DNA of 64,000 nucleotides, taken from assembly GCA_022447185.1 (NCBI GenBank), contig JAKVAY010000042.1, forward strand, positions 52,807 to 116,806, read 5' to 3'. Made by a program: the position numbers and the translations under genes. Positions 15,499 through 25,059 of the stretch are shown piece after piece. Each line of letters begins with the position of its first letter. Positions within the stretch are counted from its first letter, which is position 1. This DNA is from Fuerstiella sp. Its GTDB lineage: Bacteria; Planctomycetota; Planctomycetia; Planctomycetales; Planctomycetaceae. Below the pieces are notes generated by a model, which was not told the DNA's origin, did no database searches, and was given only the letters and a program-made list of their open reading frames with translations.

Positions 15499-18400
15499 AT
15501 GTCCCCTCCACCGCGCCCCTGGCTTTGCCTGTTCGGTCTGCTGACTTCGGTCATGTTGACTTGCGGCGCATTGCGCGCACAGGAAGATCTCGCGGTTCAG
15601 GACAACGACATCCAGCAGCCGATTCAGGTTGAGGGACCCGTCGAGCATGTGTTTGATTACGGCGACGGGATCACAGCACATTCGTTTCTCGGGGGTGCCG
15701 TATTGACCCAGGGTCAACTGAGGCTGCGGGCGCAGACCATCGTGGTGTTTTTGCAGACGACTCCGGATGGTGTGACTGACGCTCGCGTGGTCGCGAAAGA
15801 ATCTCGAGCCGTCCGTGGGCTACTTGAGCGTTCCGGTGAACGAAGTTACGTCTCCGAGCGTGCGATCAGACTGCAGTCCGTACACCCTCTGGATTCAAAG
15901 GCCGGAAGTCGCCATACGCAGAAGAAAACGGATTCGGTAGTCAACTGGGCACGGCCAATGGCGTATCCCGAAGAACGTAGTGAACGCAAAGATGTTCGGT
16001 TTACTTTTGCTGAGGATCCATTTTCGCTGCCGGGGCTTGGCACGACACCGATTCAGTCGACTCCATCCCGACGTATTCAGATTCGAAGACGATCCAGTCA
16101 GCCCTTTGATGTTCAGGCAGTGGAATCCAGCAGTATTCCGCCGGAAAATATTTACGTCATTACCGGTGGTGTTAACGTTCTCAGTGAGGGATCACAAATC
16201 TCCATTGACGGTCAACCCGTGTACACGGTTGTCGATCTCTCAGCAGATCGGGTGGTTATCTGGATGGAGAAGCCGGCATCCGATGCTCGGGATCTAAAGG
16301 ATGGTCTTCCACTGCTGCAGGCGGCTGACACTCGATTTCAGGTCTATCTGGAAGGAAATATCGTGGTGCGTCATAGTCGAGGCACCATCGAGGCGTCACG
16401 GGCGTTTTATGATGCAGGTAGTGGACGAATTCTGGCACTGAACGCAGAACTGCGTGCTGTTGTTGCCGAAAGCGGACAACAAATCCGGATCCATGCTGAA
16501 CGACTGCGCCAGTTGGCGGCCGACCGGTTTCACGCTCAAAATGCATGGACTACCACCAGTCCGTACGGCAAGCCAGGATATCGGCTTCAGTCGGAAAACA
16601 TTTTTGTGAATCCCGGACCTCAAACGCCGTGGACCGGATTCAATCGCATCACGGGCGAATCGAAGTCCGGATCGCCCCTTTGGGTCACGGCAGAGAATTC
16701 ACAGTTGATTGTTGGTGAAATTCCGTTGCTTTCGGTGCCCCGACTCACCTTTCCCGCAGAAGACCCGGGCATTCCACTTCGGCGGGTTTCCGCAAGACAG
16801 GATCGAATTTTTGGATTTCAGATAAACACGGTCTGGGACCTGACGAAGATCTTTCCGGTCACGGTGCCGCCACGAACGGAATGGGATCTGCTGGCTGATT
16901 ACTACACTAAGCGGGGTCCGGCGATCGGATCTCAGTGGACTTACGATTTCCTGAATCGTATGGGGCAGGTTACGGGCGAAGGCAAAGCCGTCTATCAGAG
17001 GGATCGCGGTCGGGATGTTTTGAGTCGGGACCGACGTGCGCTGACACCGAAGGATGAAGATCGAGGGCAAATCATTTTCAGACACAGACAGAGAACCGGC
17101 GGCGGTGTAACTTTGTTCGGTGAAATAGGATATCTGTCTGATCGCAACTATCTGGAACAGTTCAGCGAGATTGAATTCGACGAAGGCAAAGATGTCGAAA
17201 CGATTGCGGGAATTCGTCAGGATTCCGGTCCCTTTAGTTCCAGCCTGTTAATTCGTCCAAAGCTGAATCCGTTTGAGACAACGACGGAGTGGCTGCCTCG
17301 CGGTGATATCTATAGTTTTTCAGTGCCGTTTCTGAATGACCAGGCCTATTGGAGTTCGCACAGCAGTGTTGGTTACGCTCATCTGGATCCAACGAGTCTT
17401 CCAACAGATCCAGCGGATCCATTTTCACCAACGCTGCTTGGCACGCCGTATGTAAGGGATGCGGATGGAATCGTCGCCATGTCACGACACCGAATTGATG
17501 TTCCGTTCATGCTTGGACCAGTGAATGTCAATCCATGGGTCATGGGAGAAGCGGCGTTTTGGAATGAAGGCCTTGTGGCTGGTGATATCGGGCGGCTCAC
17601 CGGCAATGTTGGAATCAGGGCGACACTTGCAGCAACAAAGGTCATGCCGTTCGTGCGTAGCCACCTGTTCAATGTGAACGGTCTTGCGCATAAGAGCGAA
17701 AATATTGTTGAGTATTCCTATGTCGATGTGTCGCAGAACCTGGGCCAGATCGCACAGTATAATGAGATCGATGAAAACTCTCAGGAACGACTGCGTAATC
17801 GAGCCGTGATGCAGATTTTCCCGGGACTGGTGCCTGCCGAGTTCGATCCTCGTTTCTACGCCATTCGTAATGGCGCCGGATTATGGGTCAGTGCTCCTTA
17901 TCATGAACTGGTGGAAGATCAGCAGGTTGTCAGGCTGCGTTGGCGTAATCGTCTGCAGACAAAAGTGGGCCCGGAGCATAATCCCGGGATTCGTGACTGG
18001 ATGATCTGGGAATCCGGAGTGTCATACTTTCCGGATGCCGGAACGGATAACTTTGGCGAAGACTTTGGGCTGTTGTTTGGTAACTATCGCTGGAATCTGA
18101 ACGATCGAACGAGCTTTCTGGCGGATGGAGTCTGGGATTTTTTCACCAACCGACAGAATTACTGGAACGTTGGCGTACTCAACCAGCGAAGTACACGCGG
18201 GAGTGTCTACCTCGCGTACCGGCACGTGGAAGCGCGAAACTTCCTCGACAGTGAAATTGTAACCGCGAGCTACAGCTATCAGATCAGTCCGAAATGGATT
18301 TCTACGGCAGCGGTTGCCTACGACGTAGGTCAGGAGGAATCTCGAGGTTCGTCACTGACCCTGAGCAGAGTGGGACTGGATTTTGTGTTTCACATGGGCT

Positions 18401-18513
18401 TCGGAATTGACACGAACAAAGATAACGTCGGAATTGCCTTTTCCATGGAACCACGATTGGGGCCCCCGTCAGCCACGAATCTTAGCTACCTGCTGGGTCT
18501 GCAGTCGCGGTAG
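15499..18513 (+). CDS. LptD-like outer-membrane protein (OstA-type domain plus barrel)
   Basis: A 1004-residue protein with a signal peptide ending near CGALRAQ. The first part has OstA-like beta segments (NIVVRHSRGTIEASRAFYDA, ILALNAELRAVV, QQIRIHAERLRQL) as in LptA/LptD jelly-rolls. A LptD-like entry to the barrel follows (PLLSVPRLTFPAEDPGIPLR, FGFQINTVWDL, RTEWDLLADYYTKRGPAIGS), and then about 500 residues of alternating aromatic strands (YRWNLNDRTSFLADG, SYSYQISPKWISTAAVAYD). LptD inserts lipopolysaccharide into the outer leaflet. It is longer than the enterobacterial protein and does not end in phenylalanine. With waaA later in the window it supports an LPS-bearing outer membrane. An alternative start is at 15478. 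Confidence 0.78.
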   Translation: MSPPPRPWLCLFGLLTSVMLTCGALRAQEDLAVQDNDIQQPIQVEGPVEHVFDYGDGITAHSFLGGAVLTQGQLRLRAQTIVVFLQTTPDGVTDARVVAKESRAVRGLLERSGERSYVSERAIRLQSVHPLDSKAGSRHTQKKTDSVVNWARPMAYPEERSERKDVRFTFAEDPFSLPGLGTTPIQSTPSRRIQIRRRSSQPFDVQAVESSSIPPENIYVITGGVNVLSEGSQISIDGQPVYTVVDLSADRVVIWMEKPASDARDLKDGLPLLQAADTRFQVYLEGNIVVRHSRGTIEASRAFYDAGSGRILALNAELRAVVAESGQQIRIHAERLRQLAADRFHAQNAWTTTSPYGKPGYRLQSENIFVNPGPQTPWTGFNRITGESKSGSPLWVTAENSQLIVGEIPLLSVPRLTFPAEDPGIPLRRVSARQDRIFGFQINTVWDLTKIFPVTVPPRTEWDLLADYYTKRGPAIGSQWTYDFLNRMGQVTGEGKAVYQRDRGRDVLSRDRRALTPKDEDRGQIIFRHRQRTGGGVTLFGEIGYLSDRNYLEQFSEIEFDEGKDVETIAGIRQDSGPFSSSLLIRPKLNPFETTTEWLPRGDIYSFSVPFLNDQAYWSSHSSVGYAHLDPTSLPTDPADPFSPTLLGTPYVRDADGIVAMSRHRIDVPFMLGPVNVNPWVMGEAAFWNEGLVAGDIGRLTGNVGIRATLAATKVMPFVRSHLFNVNGLAHKSENIVEYSYVDVSQNLGQIAQYNEIDENSQERLRNRAVMQIFPGLVPAEFDPRFYAIRNGAGLWVSAPYHELVEDQQVVRLRWRNRLQTKVGPEHNPGIRDWMIWESGVSYFPDAGTDNFGEDFGLLFGNYRWNLNDRTSFLADGVWDFFTNRQNYWNVGVLNQRSTRGSVYLAYRHVEARNFLDSEIVTASYSYQISPKWISTAAVAYDVGQEESRGSSLTLSRVGLDFVFHMGFGIDTNKDNVGIAFSMEPRLGPPSATNLSYLLGLQSR

Positions 18514-18564
18514 TCTGCACACCGCAGTATGAGTCGGTTCATATACGGTCGCCGTGCAATGATT

Positions 18565-19848
18565 TCAGTCGACAGTGGGATTGGATTCTGACAACTGCTG
18601 ATAAGCATTTAGTTTCAGTGGAATGTCGACCAATGCTGTTTTGCCGGCCATTACGAACAGCATCAGGATCCCGATCAGGCCAAATCCAATGGTGACCGGA
18701 TGATTCACCTGTTCCCCCATGATGTCCCGTGAGCTGGTGAGCCACAGCAGCACTCCCGCCACCAGCGGTGCTGCAACTACGGTGACCGCCTGAGCCGCGA
18801 TGATTGTTGGTGTTCGATCAAAATCAAACATCAGTACCGCGAAACCGACAAACAAACCGGTCAGCAACACAGCCGTCGTCATGATTTTGGGTCCGGTATC
18901 TTCCGGGTTGCTGCCCAGTCCGAGGCCGTCCGAAGCCATAAAACCGCCAATCATGGAGTTCACCAGGAACGACGAATATGCGGCGCAAAACAGTCCCACA
19001 CAAAAAATTGTTCTGGCTGTGGGACCGAAAGTAGTTTCCAGGGAAGTGGCAACTGAGACAGGATTATTCAACTGAACGGACTTGCCGGTATAAAGACCAG
19101 CAGCAGCGGTTGACATCAGGATCAGCGTAATCAGGAACATAACGAATGATCCGACTCTGGCATCAACCAGTCCGCTGCGGAGGTCTGCCAGATTCCATCC
19201 TTTCTGTCTTACGAGGTATGCCTGAAAAAACGCGGCCGCTATTGCGAAGGTTGTTCCGATCAGTCCAAGCACTGTCATTGTGTCGACCGACCTGTCCAGT
19301 GAGGGAATCAGTCCTTTTCCCATTGCAGCCAGATCAGGTCGGAGTCGAATCAGATTAATTGCAAAGCAGATCAACATGAGGGCAACAAAGAATGCCATTG
19401 TCTTTTCAAGCAGCCGATACAGGTCTTTGAAGACAAATAGAAAAGAGATCGTCAGCAGATTGAAGACAACAATCAACCCGGTCAGGATCGGTTTTGAGTG
19501 GATGAATGTCTCAAATGCAGCAGCAACTCCAATGTTGTTGCCCGATTGAAAGGCGGCTGAGATGAAAAATATTCCGGTGCCAACGAGTACGGCCAGCCAG
19601 TTTCCGGCTTTTTTACGAACGTGGTCGCACGGAGAACCGGTCGCAGCGACCCCCAGTTTGGCCCCGAGTGTCATAAACAACATCATGAATGCGACGGACA
19701 CCACGACGACCCAGAGCATTGAATATTGTTCGTTGGCTCCAATTTTCGAACTGGTCATGATGCTGCCTGGACCGATGACCACACATGCGGTGATCAGTCC
19801 AGGGCCGATCCGACGGTACCATCGCCGTGATGTTATTTGATCGGCCAT
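18565..19848 (-). CDS. Nramp-family-like metal transporter, atypical motifs
   Basis: A 427-residue protein with about eleven hydrophobic segments, starting MADQITSRRWYRRIGPGLIT. Architecture and the opening IGPGLITACVVIGPGSIM match the Nramp (SLC11) family, which moves Mn2+, Fe2+ or related ions. Canonical Nramps have DPGN in helix 1 and MPH in helix 6. Here the first is GPGS (IGPGSIMTSSKIG) and the second is replaced by FFQAYLVRQKGW, so the usual Asp, Asn and Met ligands are missing. That resembles Nramp-related proteins with other substrates such as Mg2+ or Al3+, or perhaps non-metal transporters. I chose ATG 19848 over an upstream GTG/ATG frame to 19926 because the family N terminus starts there. 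It lies 249 bases after purD on the same strand. Confidence 0.75.
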   Translation of the reverse strand: MADQITSRRWYRRIGPGLITACVVIGPGSIMTSSKIGANEQYSMLWVVVVSVAFMMLFMTLGAKLGVAATGSPCDHVRKKAGNWLAVLVGTGIFFISAAFQSGNNIGVAAAFETFIHSKPILTGLIVVFNLLTISFLFVFKDLYRLLEKTMAFFVALMLICFAINLIRLRPDLAAMGKGLIPSLDRSVDTMTVLGLIGTTFAIAAAFFQAYLVRQKGWNLADLRSGLVDARVGSFVMFLITLILMSTAAAGLYTGKSVQLNNPVSVATSLETTFGPTARTIFCVGLFCAAYSSFLVNSMIGGFMASDGLGLGSNPEDTGPKIMTTAVLLTGLFVGFAVLMFDFDRTPTIIAAQAVTVVAAPLVAGVLLWLTSSRDIMGEQVNHPVTIGFGLIGILMLFVMAGKTALVDIPLKLNAYQQLSESNPTVD

Positions 19849-20097
19849 GTGTAATACTGTCCTTTTCCGGAGGAGCCGATCGCGCAGCCTGAAATCTGCA
19901 GTGCATTGTCCAAAAAACGTAACCAAACTTCAGGACGAGAGTAAACGCCATCGGACAGCATGTGCTGAAGCTCTTCGATTCAATCAACCGGCGAATTTGA
20001 GGTGTCAGGGGCGTTCGACAGGCGAGATCACCCGGTCGACAAGAAAGCTCCAGGCAAACGATGACTCCTCTAGCAATGTAAGCCGCGAAAATTCGCT

Positions 20098-21387
20098 TCA
20101 GTCTGCTGACTGCGACTGACTGACTTTGTCAGAAATGTCGTGACGCTTCCAGCAACGATCCCAGTGGATTTTTTCTGTGGCAGCGTACGCTGCTTCTTTC
20201 GCACTTCGAATATTATCTCCCATCGCGGTCACTCCCAGGACCCTTCCACCCGAGTTCAAAACAGTGTCTTCTTTCTGAATCGTTCCGGCGTGAAACACCT
20301 TGGTATCCGGCAGGCGATCCGCGTCACGGAGTCCGCTGATCAAATGACCTTTTTTATAATCACCAGGATAGCCGTCAGAAGCCATAACAACACACACGGC
20401 GGGGCGTGGATCCCACTCCAGTGATTCCATTTCAGCAAGACGTCCGTCAGCAGCGAGTGACAGTACCTGAGCCAGGTCAGATTTGAGCCTCATGAGTACT
20501 GGTTGAGCTTCGGGATCACCAAATCGGACATTGAATTCAAGCACCCTGGGGCCCTGCTGCGTCAGCATCAACCCCGCATACAGAATGCCCGAAAACGCAC
20601 AATCCTGAACCTTCATTTCATGAACCGTGGGGACGAGGATCCTGCGGATGATTTCGTCCATCATTTCATCAGTCACGATCGGTGCCGGGCTGTACGCGCC
20701 CATTCCTCCGGTATTCGGTCCCTGATCACCATCGTGGGCGCGTTTGTGGTCCTGTGAAGTGGCCAGTGGAATGATGGTGTCACGATCGACAATCGCCAGA
20801 ATGCTGGTTTCCTGACCGACGAGTACGTCTTCGACAATGATCTCGCGACCGGCGTCACCAAATTGGCCATGTTGGAGCATCTCCCTGGCCGCTTCGATGG
20901 CTTCGCCTCGGCTGTTGCACATCACAACCCCCTTTCCGGCGGCAAGACCATCGGCTTTGACCACCAGTGGCCCCTCTTCCAGCGAGTCGATCCAGGTCGC
21001 AGCTTCTTCCACTCGAGAAAATGCTCGATAGTCTGCCGTCGGAATTCCTGCGCGGCGCATGATGTCCTTGGCGAAGACTTTGCTGCCTTCGAGTTGCGCT
21101 GCTTTTTGTGATGGTCCGAAAATCCTCAACCCGGCGGACTTAAAGTCGTCGACGATGCCGTCAACGAGCGGTACTTCCGGGCCCACAACGGTCAAATCGA
21201 TATTATTTTCCTTTGCGAATGTCCGGAGTGGTCCAATTTCCGTCGCCGGAATCGGTACATTCTCGCCATCCGCGGCGGTCCCTGCATTTCCCGGTGCGCA
21301 GTAGACCTTTTCAACGTGAGCCGACTTCGACAGCTTCCACACCAGTGCGTGTTCACGCCCGCCGTTCCCCACCACAAGAATTTTCAT
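20098..21387 (-). CDS. purD: Phosphoribosylamine-glycine ligase
   Basis: A 429-residue ATP-grasp enzyme, the normal PurD length, joining glycine to 5-phosphoribosylamine in purine synthesis in the cytoplasm. Family motifs are MKILVVGNGGREHALVWKL at the start, VVGPEVPLVDGIVDDF, the ATP-grasp lysine block VVKADGLAAGKGVV, DHKRAHDGDQGPNTGGMGAY, and LEFNVRFGDPEAQPVLMRL with the metal-binding Glu and Asn. The frame begins GTG-ATG; the ATG at 21387 matches relatives. No other purine gene is adjacent. Confidence 0.95.
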   Translation of the reverse strand: MKILVVGNGGREHALVWKLSKSAHVEKVYCAPGNAGTAADGENVPIPATEIGPLRTFAKENNIDLTVVGPEVPLVDGIVDDFKSAGLRIFGPSQKAAQLEGSKVFAKDIMRRAGIPTADYRAFSRVEEAATWIDSLEEGPLVVKADGLAAGKGVVMCNSRGEAIEAAREMLQHGQFGDAGREIIVEDVLVGQETSILAIVDRDTIIPLATSQDHKRAHDGDQGPNTGGMGAYSPAPIVTDEMMDEIIRRILVPTVHEMKVQDCAFSGILYAGLMLTQQGPRVLEFNVRFGDPEAQPVLMRLKSDLAQVLSLAADGRLAEMESLEWDPRPAVCVVMASDGYPGDYKKGHLISGLRDADRLPDTKVFHAGTIQKEDTVLNSGGRVLGVTAMGDNIRSAKEAAYAATEKIHWDRCWKRHDISDKVSQSQSAD

Positions 21388-21492
21388 CACGATAAACCCA
21401 ATTGCAATCAGACCTGCAGGATCAGTAACACATCCGCGAATTTACGTGCCTAGTGGATATTCGATCACTGACAGGACTGTGGCGCACAAGAA

Positions 21493-21517
21493 AACTCGCG
21501 GCAGATTACCGCGAGTT
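21493..21517 (-). terminator. Candidate intrinsic terminator of the DUF309 gene
   Basis: Read on the minus strand, AACTCGCGG pairs perfectly with CCGCGAGTT around a seven-base loop and is followed by TTCTTG. It lies about 56 bases beyond the stop of the DUF309 gene. The T tract is short, so strength is uncertain. Confidence 0.55.
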
Positions 21518-21572
21518 GTACTGGATTTCGAGCTGTCGAATCCTAAGAACGGACATTCCCAACGGGGACATT

Positions 21573-22175
21573 CTATAGTTGACTGACCGCCCCCGGTTTG
21601 CCCGAGTTTTCAGCTTCTTCCATCTGAGGTTCCAGGAGGAACGGGAACACTCGTACGGGAGGCCCGGGAGTGTGCTCCGTTTTATAAGCCAACTGAGCTG
21701 CGCGATCCGCTGCAAACTGAAGTCGAGTGAATTCCAGTCCACAATACGCGTCCAGGTCAGCTTCCGCCGCCACATCGGCAAACATCTCACCCGCTGACGC
21801 AGCGTGACGTCGAACACCGTGGATACTGCGTTCTCGAACCTTAACGCCGGCTGCCGACAATTTGATGAGTCCTTTCAGAAAACGCCCCACTGTCGTGTCA
21901 GCTCCTGAAACGCGCCACAAACGTTCCCATTCTTCATGGGCCTCCCAGTAAAACCCCATATTGAAGAAGTCGATTGCCAGCAGGAAATTTCGATTGTCAC
22001 CCCAGGTTTCGTTGCACAACGCCTTTGGTCCACTGCCCAAAGTGTGTTTTCGGCCGTAGCTGTGGCCCTTAGGGTCGCGAATTGGATGAGGCAATCCGGA
22101 TCCAGGGTAAAATGCGTAAACAGGGGGGTTAACAGACGGGAGCAGACGGGAAAACTCCTCATCAGCCTTAATCAT
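21573..22175 (-). CDS. DUF309 domain protein
   Basis: A 200-residue protein with the DUF309 hallmark [20 protein letters not shown], followed by [17 protein letters not shown] and a helical end. DUF309 proteins are small helical proteins of unknown function; the HExxE-like spacing may bind metal, but this is not shown. Length is typical. The ATG at 22175 is the first start in the frame. It is on the same strand as and upstream of purD, with about 185 bases and a probable terminator between, so the two are not clearly one operon. Confidence 0.82.
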   Translation of the reverse strand: MIKADEEFSRLLPSVNPPVYAFYPGSGLPHPIRDPKGHSYGRKHTLGSGPKALCNETWGDNRNFLLAIDFFNMGFYWEAHEEWERLWRVSGADTTVGRFLKGLIKLSAAGVKVRERSIHGVRRHAASAGEMFADVAAEADLDAYCGLEFTRLQFAADRAAQLAYKTEHTPGPPVRVFPFLLEPQMEEAENSGKPGAVSQL

Positions 22176-22763
22176 AGTTCAGGCTCCATTAAATGAATCA
22201 GGTGTTCTGGTTCCAACAACCACAGCCACTCTGCCTATCTCGTGAGCAAAATGAAACAACACGGATTTGGCAGGCAGGGATTGGGTTCGAAGGAACGAGA
22301 TCTGTTGTTCAGGACATTTATTGTGAATTATTGGACAAATTCAGACACAGAATTTACCGCGATTCCGGACCACTTCGAGTACTTCTTTGGTGAAATCCTG
22401 GGATTCCGGCTGTTGACCGCCCTGAATCCGAGTTGATGGACGAACTCCTCCAGATTTCCCGATCGGTCAGGTCACCGGATATCCTGGAGAAAACCATTAG
22501 TTGTTGATTGGCTTTAGTTGTCATGACATAAGAAACGGTACAGATGACCGGTTTCATCTGTGTTCCGTGATAAACGGCTCTTCGGAAGAATGAATAGGCC
22601 CCCATCCCGAAGTGATCTGCAGAATTCGCAACTCATGTTTCGGTGTCAGGCTGTGTCCAAGCGGGAGTCTGATACATTTTGCGGACAATGGGGTCTGCAG
22701 CCGGTTTCAGACGCATCCACGTATTCGGCTGTCAGTTTTACTTCAATGAGTTGACAGGTTGAC
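22176..22763. other. Intergenic region, no supported gene
   Basis: A 588-base divergent region between the DUF309 gene and apgM. Two short overlapping plus-strand frames (22193-22393 and 22242-22436) and one minus-strand frame have somewhat protein-like composition but no domain and no good ribosome site. I would not call any of them. Confidence 0.4.
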
Positions 22764-23972
22764 ATGACTGATATTCATCGACTGACCCGAAACCTTCATC
22801 GTCGAAATGACTCCCGGATTGTCCTGTGTGTAAGTGATGGCCTGGGCGGTCTACCGATGCAACCCGGCGGCAAAACGGAACTTGAGACTGCTCGCACGCC
22901 CAATATGGATGCACTGGCCCGTCGTGGCGTCACGGGGTTGAGCGTGCCTGTCTTGCCCGGGATTGCCCCAGGGAGTGGTCCCGGTCACCTGGGTCTGTTT
23001 GGGTACGATCCTCTCAAATACGAAATTGGCCGCGGCGTATTAGAAGGACTGGGAATCGACTTTGACCTTGGCTCCAACGATGTGGCAATTCGGGGCAATT
23101 TTTGCACCGTCGACGAGGACGGAATCATCACCGATCGACGTGCTGGGCGGATCAACAGTGATATCGGTGCCCGACTTTGTGAGAAGCTGGACACAATTCA
23201 GATTCCAGATGTGGAAGTATTCGTGCGTCACGTCAAAGAATACCGACTTGTTGTGGTATTCCGAGCACCTGGACTCGGCGGTGATGTCGACGACACAGAC
23301 CCGCAACAGACGGGAGTTGCACCGATTCCACCGCACGGAAACGACGATGCTTCAACGAAGACGGCAGGGATTTGTCGATATTTTCTGGATCGTGCTGCTG
23401 AGATCCTTAAAGAGGATGCACCCGCCAATCTGCTGACAATGCGAGGCATTGCAAAGAAACCGCCGATACCGACGTTCGAAGAAGTCTACGGAACCCGAGC
23501 GGCAGCAATCGCCGTGTATCCCATGTATCGGGGACTCGCGCGACTGGTCGGTATGGACGTACTCGATGCAGGAAATACTCTCACCGATCAAATGACCTGC
23601 CTGGAACGACACTGGGACGAATACGATTTTTTCTTTGTCCATTTTAAGTACACGGACAGTACTGGTGAGGACGGTAACTTTGATGGCAAGGTGCAGCGAA
23701 TTGAGGATCTGGATTCGGCGATCCCGGCGATGGCTGCACTGAATCCCAGTGTGTTCATTTTGACAGGTGATCACAGTACTCCGGCTAAGATGAAGTCTCA
23801 CAGCGCACATGCCGTTCCAACATTACTTGTCGCCGACAACTGTCGATATGACGGATCCGAATCGTTTGGCGAATCTGTTTGTCGCACTGGTGAACTTGGA
23901 CAATTTGAGTCGAAGTATTTGATGCTGCATGCGTTGGCGCATGCGGGTCGACTGGACAAGTACGGTGCCTGA
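22764..23972 (+). CDS. apgM: 2,3-bisphosphoglycerate-independent phosphoglycerate mutase, archaeal type
   Basis: A 402-residue alkaline-phosphatase-superfamily enzyme of the ApgM type, interconverting 3- and 2-phosphoglycerate in glycolysis. Motifs include IVLCVSDGLGGLPM at the first metal site, ARTPNMDALARRG, GSGPGHLGLFGYDPLKYEIG, the RGNFCTVDEDGIITDRRAGR block typical of aPGM, FFVHFKYTDSTGEDGNF, and DHSTPAKMKSHSAHAVPTLL with the second metal ligands. Length fits the archaeal-type family rather than the 510-residue bacterial GpmI. It stands alone, followed after 238 bases by acpS. Confidence 0.92.
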   Translation: MTDIHRLTRNLHRRNDSRIVLCVSDGLGGLPMQPGGKTELETARTPNMDALARRGVTGLSVPVLPGIAPGSGPGHLGLFGYDPLKYEIGRGVLEGLGIDFDLGSNDVAIRGNFCTVDEDGIITDRRAGRINSDIGARLCEKLDTIQIPDVEVFVRHVKEYRLVVVFRAPGLGGDVDDTDPQQTGVAPIPPHGNDDASTKTAGICRYFLDRAAEILKEDAPANLLTMRGIAKKPPIPTFEEVYGTRAAAIAVYPMYRGLARLVGMDVLDAGNTLTDQMTCLERHWDEYDFFFVHFKYTDSTGEDGNFDGKVQRIEDLDSAIPAMAALNPSVFILTGDHSTPAKMKSHSAHAVPTLLVADNCRYDGSESFGESVCRTGELGQFESKYLMLHALAHAGRLDKYGA

Positions 23973-24210
23973 TGCGAGTGCCGTTGTAACGATTTCGGAA
24001 GTGTATTAACCGGTGCATCAATTGGACGTTCGTTGTTAGCGCGAATACAAGCTCAAAACGCAAACGAGTGGGATAAACATCTTTGCGTGCGGTGTGTGCT
24101 GGTATGTGTTGCGATTTATGTCAAACTGGTGCTGTCCCGTTAACTTGAGTATTTGACTCCACAGTGCTGGTGCAGGTGAAAAAGACTGCAACGCAGGAGA
24201 CCGTTCCCAA

Positions 24211-24585
24211 ATGATCAGGGGCATTGGCACGGATATCGTAGAGATCGAACGTATCCGAGGGATGCTCGATCGTCACGGCGATACTTTTTTGCAGCGTTGT
24301 TTTACTTCCGCTGAAATTGAATTTGCCCGCAAATACAAAGATCCGGCAGTGCGATTCGCTGGTCGCTGGGCTGCAAAAGAAGCGGTTGTGAAAGTGCTGG
24401 GAACCGGATTCGTCAGAGGGATTACGTTTCACGATGTTGAGGTATTGCCGCTTCACACCGGCCAGCCATCGATTGAGTTATCGGGTCAGGCAGCCGAGCA
24501 TGCGGCAATGCAGCAGATTGAGACGATTCTCATCAGTATCTCACATGCGCAGCTTTATGCGACAGCGACAGCAATTGGTACCTAG
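24211..24585 (+). CDS. acpS: Holo-[acyl-carrier-protein] synthase
   Basis: A 124-residue 4'-phosphopantetheinyl transferase of normal AcpS length. It attaches phosphopantetheine from CoA to acyl carrier protein, activating fatty-acid synthesis. The start MIRGIGTDIVEIERI carries the Mg2+-binding Asp, and RFAGRWAAKEAVVKVLGTGF the catalytic Glu region; the end has ISISHAQLYATATAIG. The start is supported by GCAGGAGA at 24193-24200, ten bases before the ATG. Confidence 0.95.
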   Translation: MIRGIGTDIVEIERIRGMLDRHGDTFLQRCFTSAEIEFARKYKDPAVRFAGRWAAKEAVVKVLGTGFVRGITFHDVEVLPLHTGQPSIELSGQAAEHAAMQQIETILISISHAQLYATATAIGT

Positions 24586-25059
24586 TGACACGGGAAACGG
24601 TGACCCTAACCCGATTCAAATTGAGCAGACCTGTGTCCCTGATCGGTTCTCCGGCGGTCAGGGACGCGGTGCTACTGATTGATTTCAACGCGTTTATCTG
24701 ATAAAATAAACGAAACAAACCCACGTGTCTCGAAGTGGGTACAGGCCTCGCATCGTCTGGCAGGTTATGGGTTAACTTGGGTGATACAGATTCCTGCCGT
24801 GAGAGCAAATGCACATCGCGGCCTGTCCGCTTGCCAGGTTGGTTCGGTAGGGAGATTTGAAAAAGTCTGTTTACTCCCGATTGTTCACCTGACCGTATGT
24901 TATGCCGGAAATTCCGGGAGTTTTTCTGATGCCTGATTGCTCCTGCATGGCATAATTTGCAGTTGCTCCTGTACCGATTTGGGAGGAATGACATCGCCGC
25001 TTTCTCCGGTCGCAGGTCATCCCTGTCCCAGTTTGGAAACATCGAGGCGTAAACTGGAA
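24586..25059. other. Intergenic region
   Basis: A 474-base gap between acpS and the membrane-TPR gene. Open frames on both strands are short and not protein-like. The following gene may start inside it (ATG 24988 just after GGAGG). No terminator or RNA element is evident. Confidence 0.4.
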
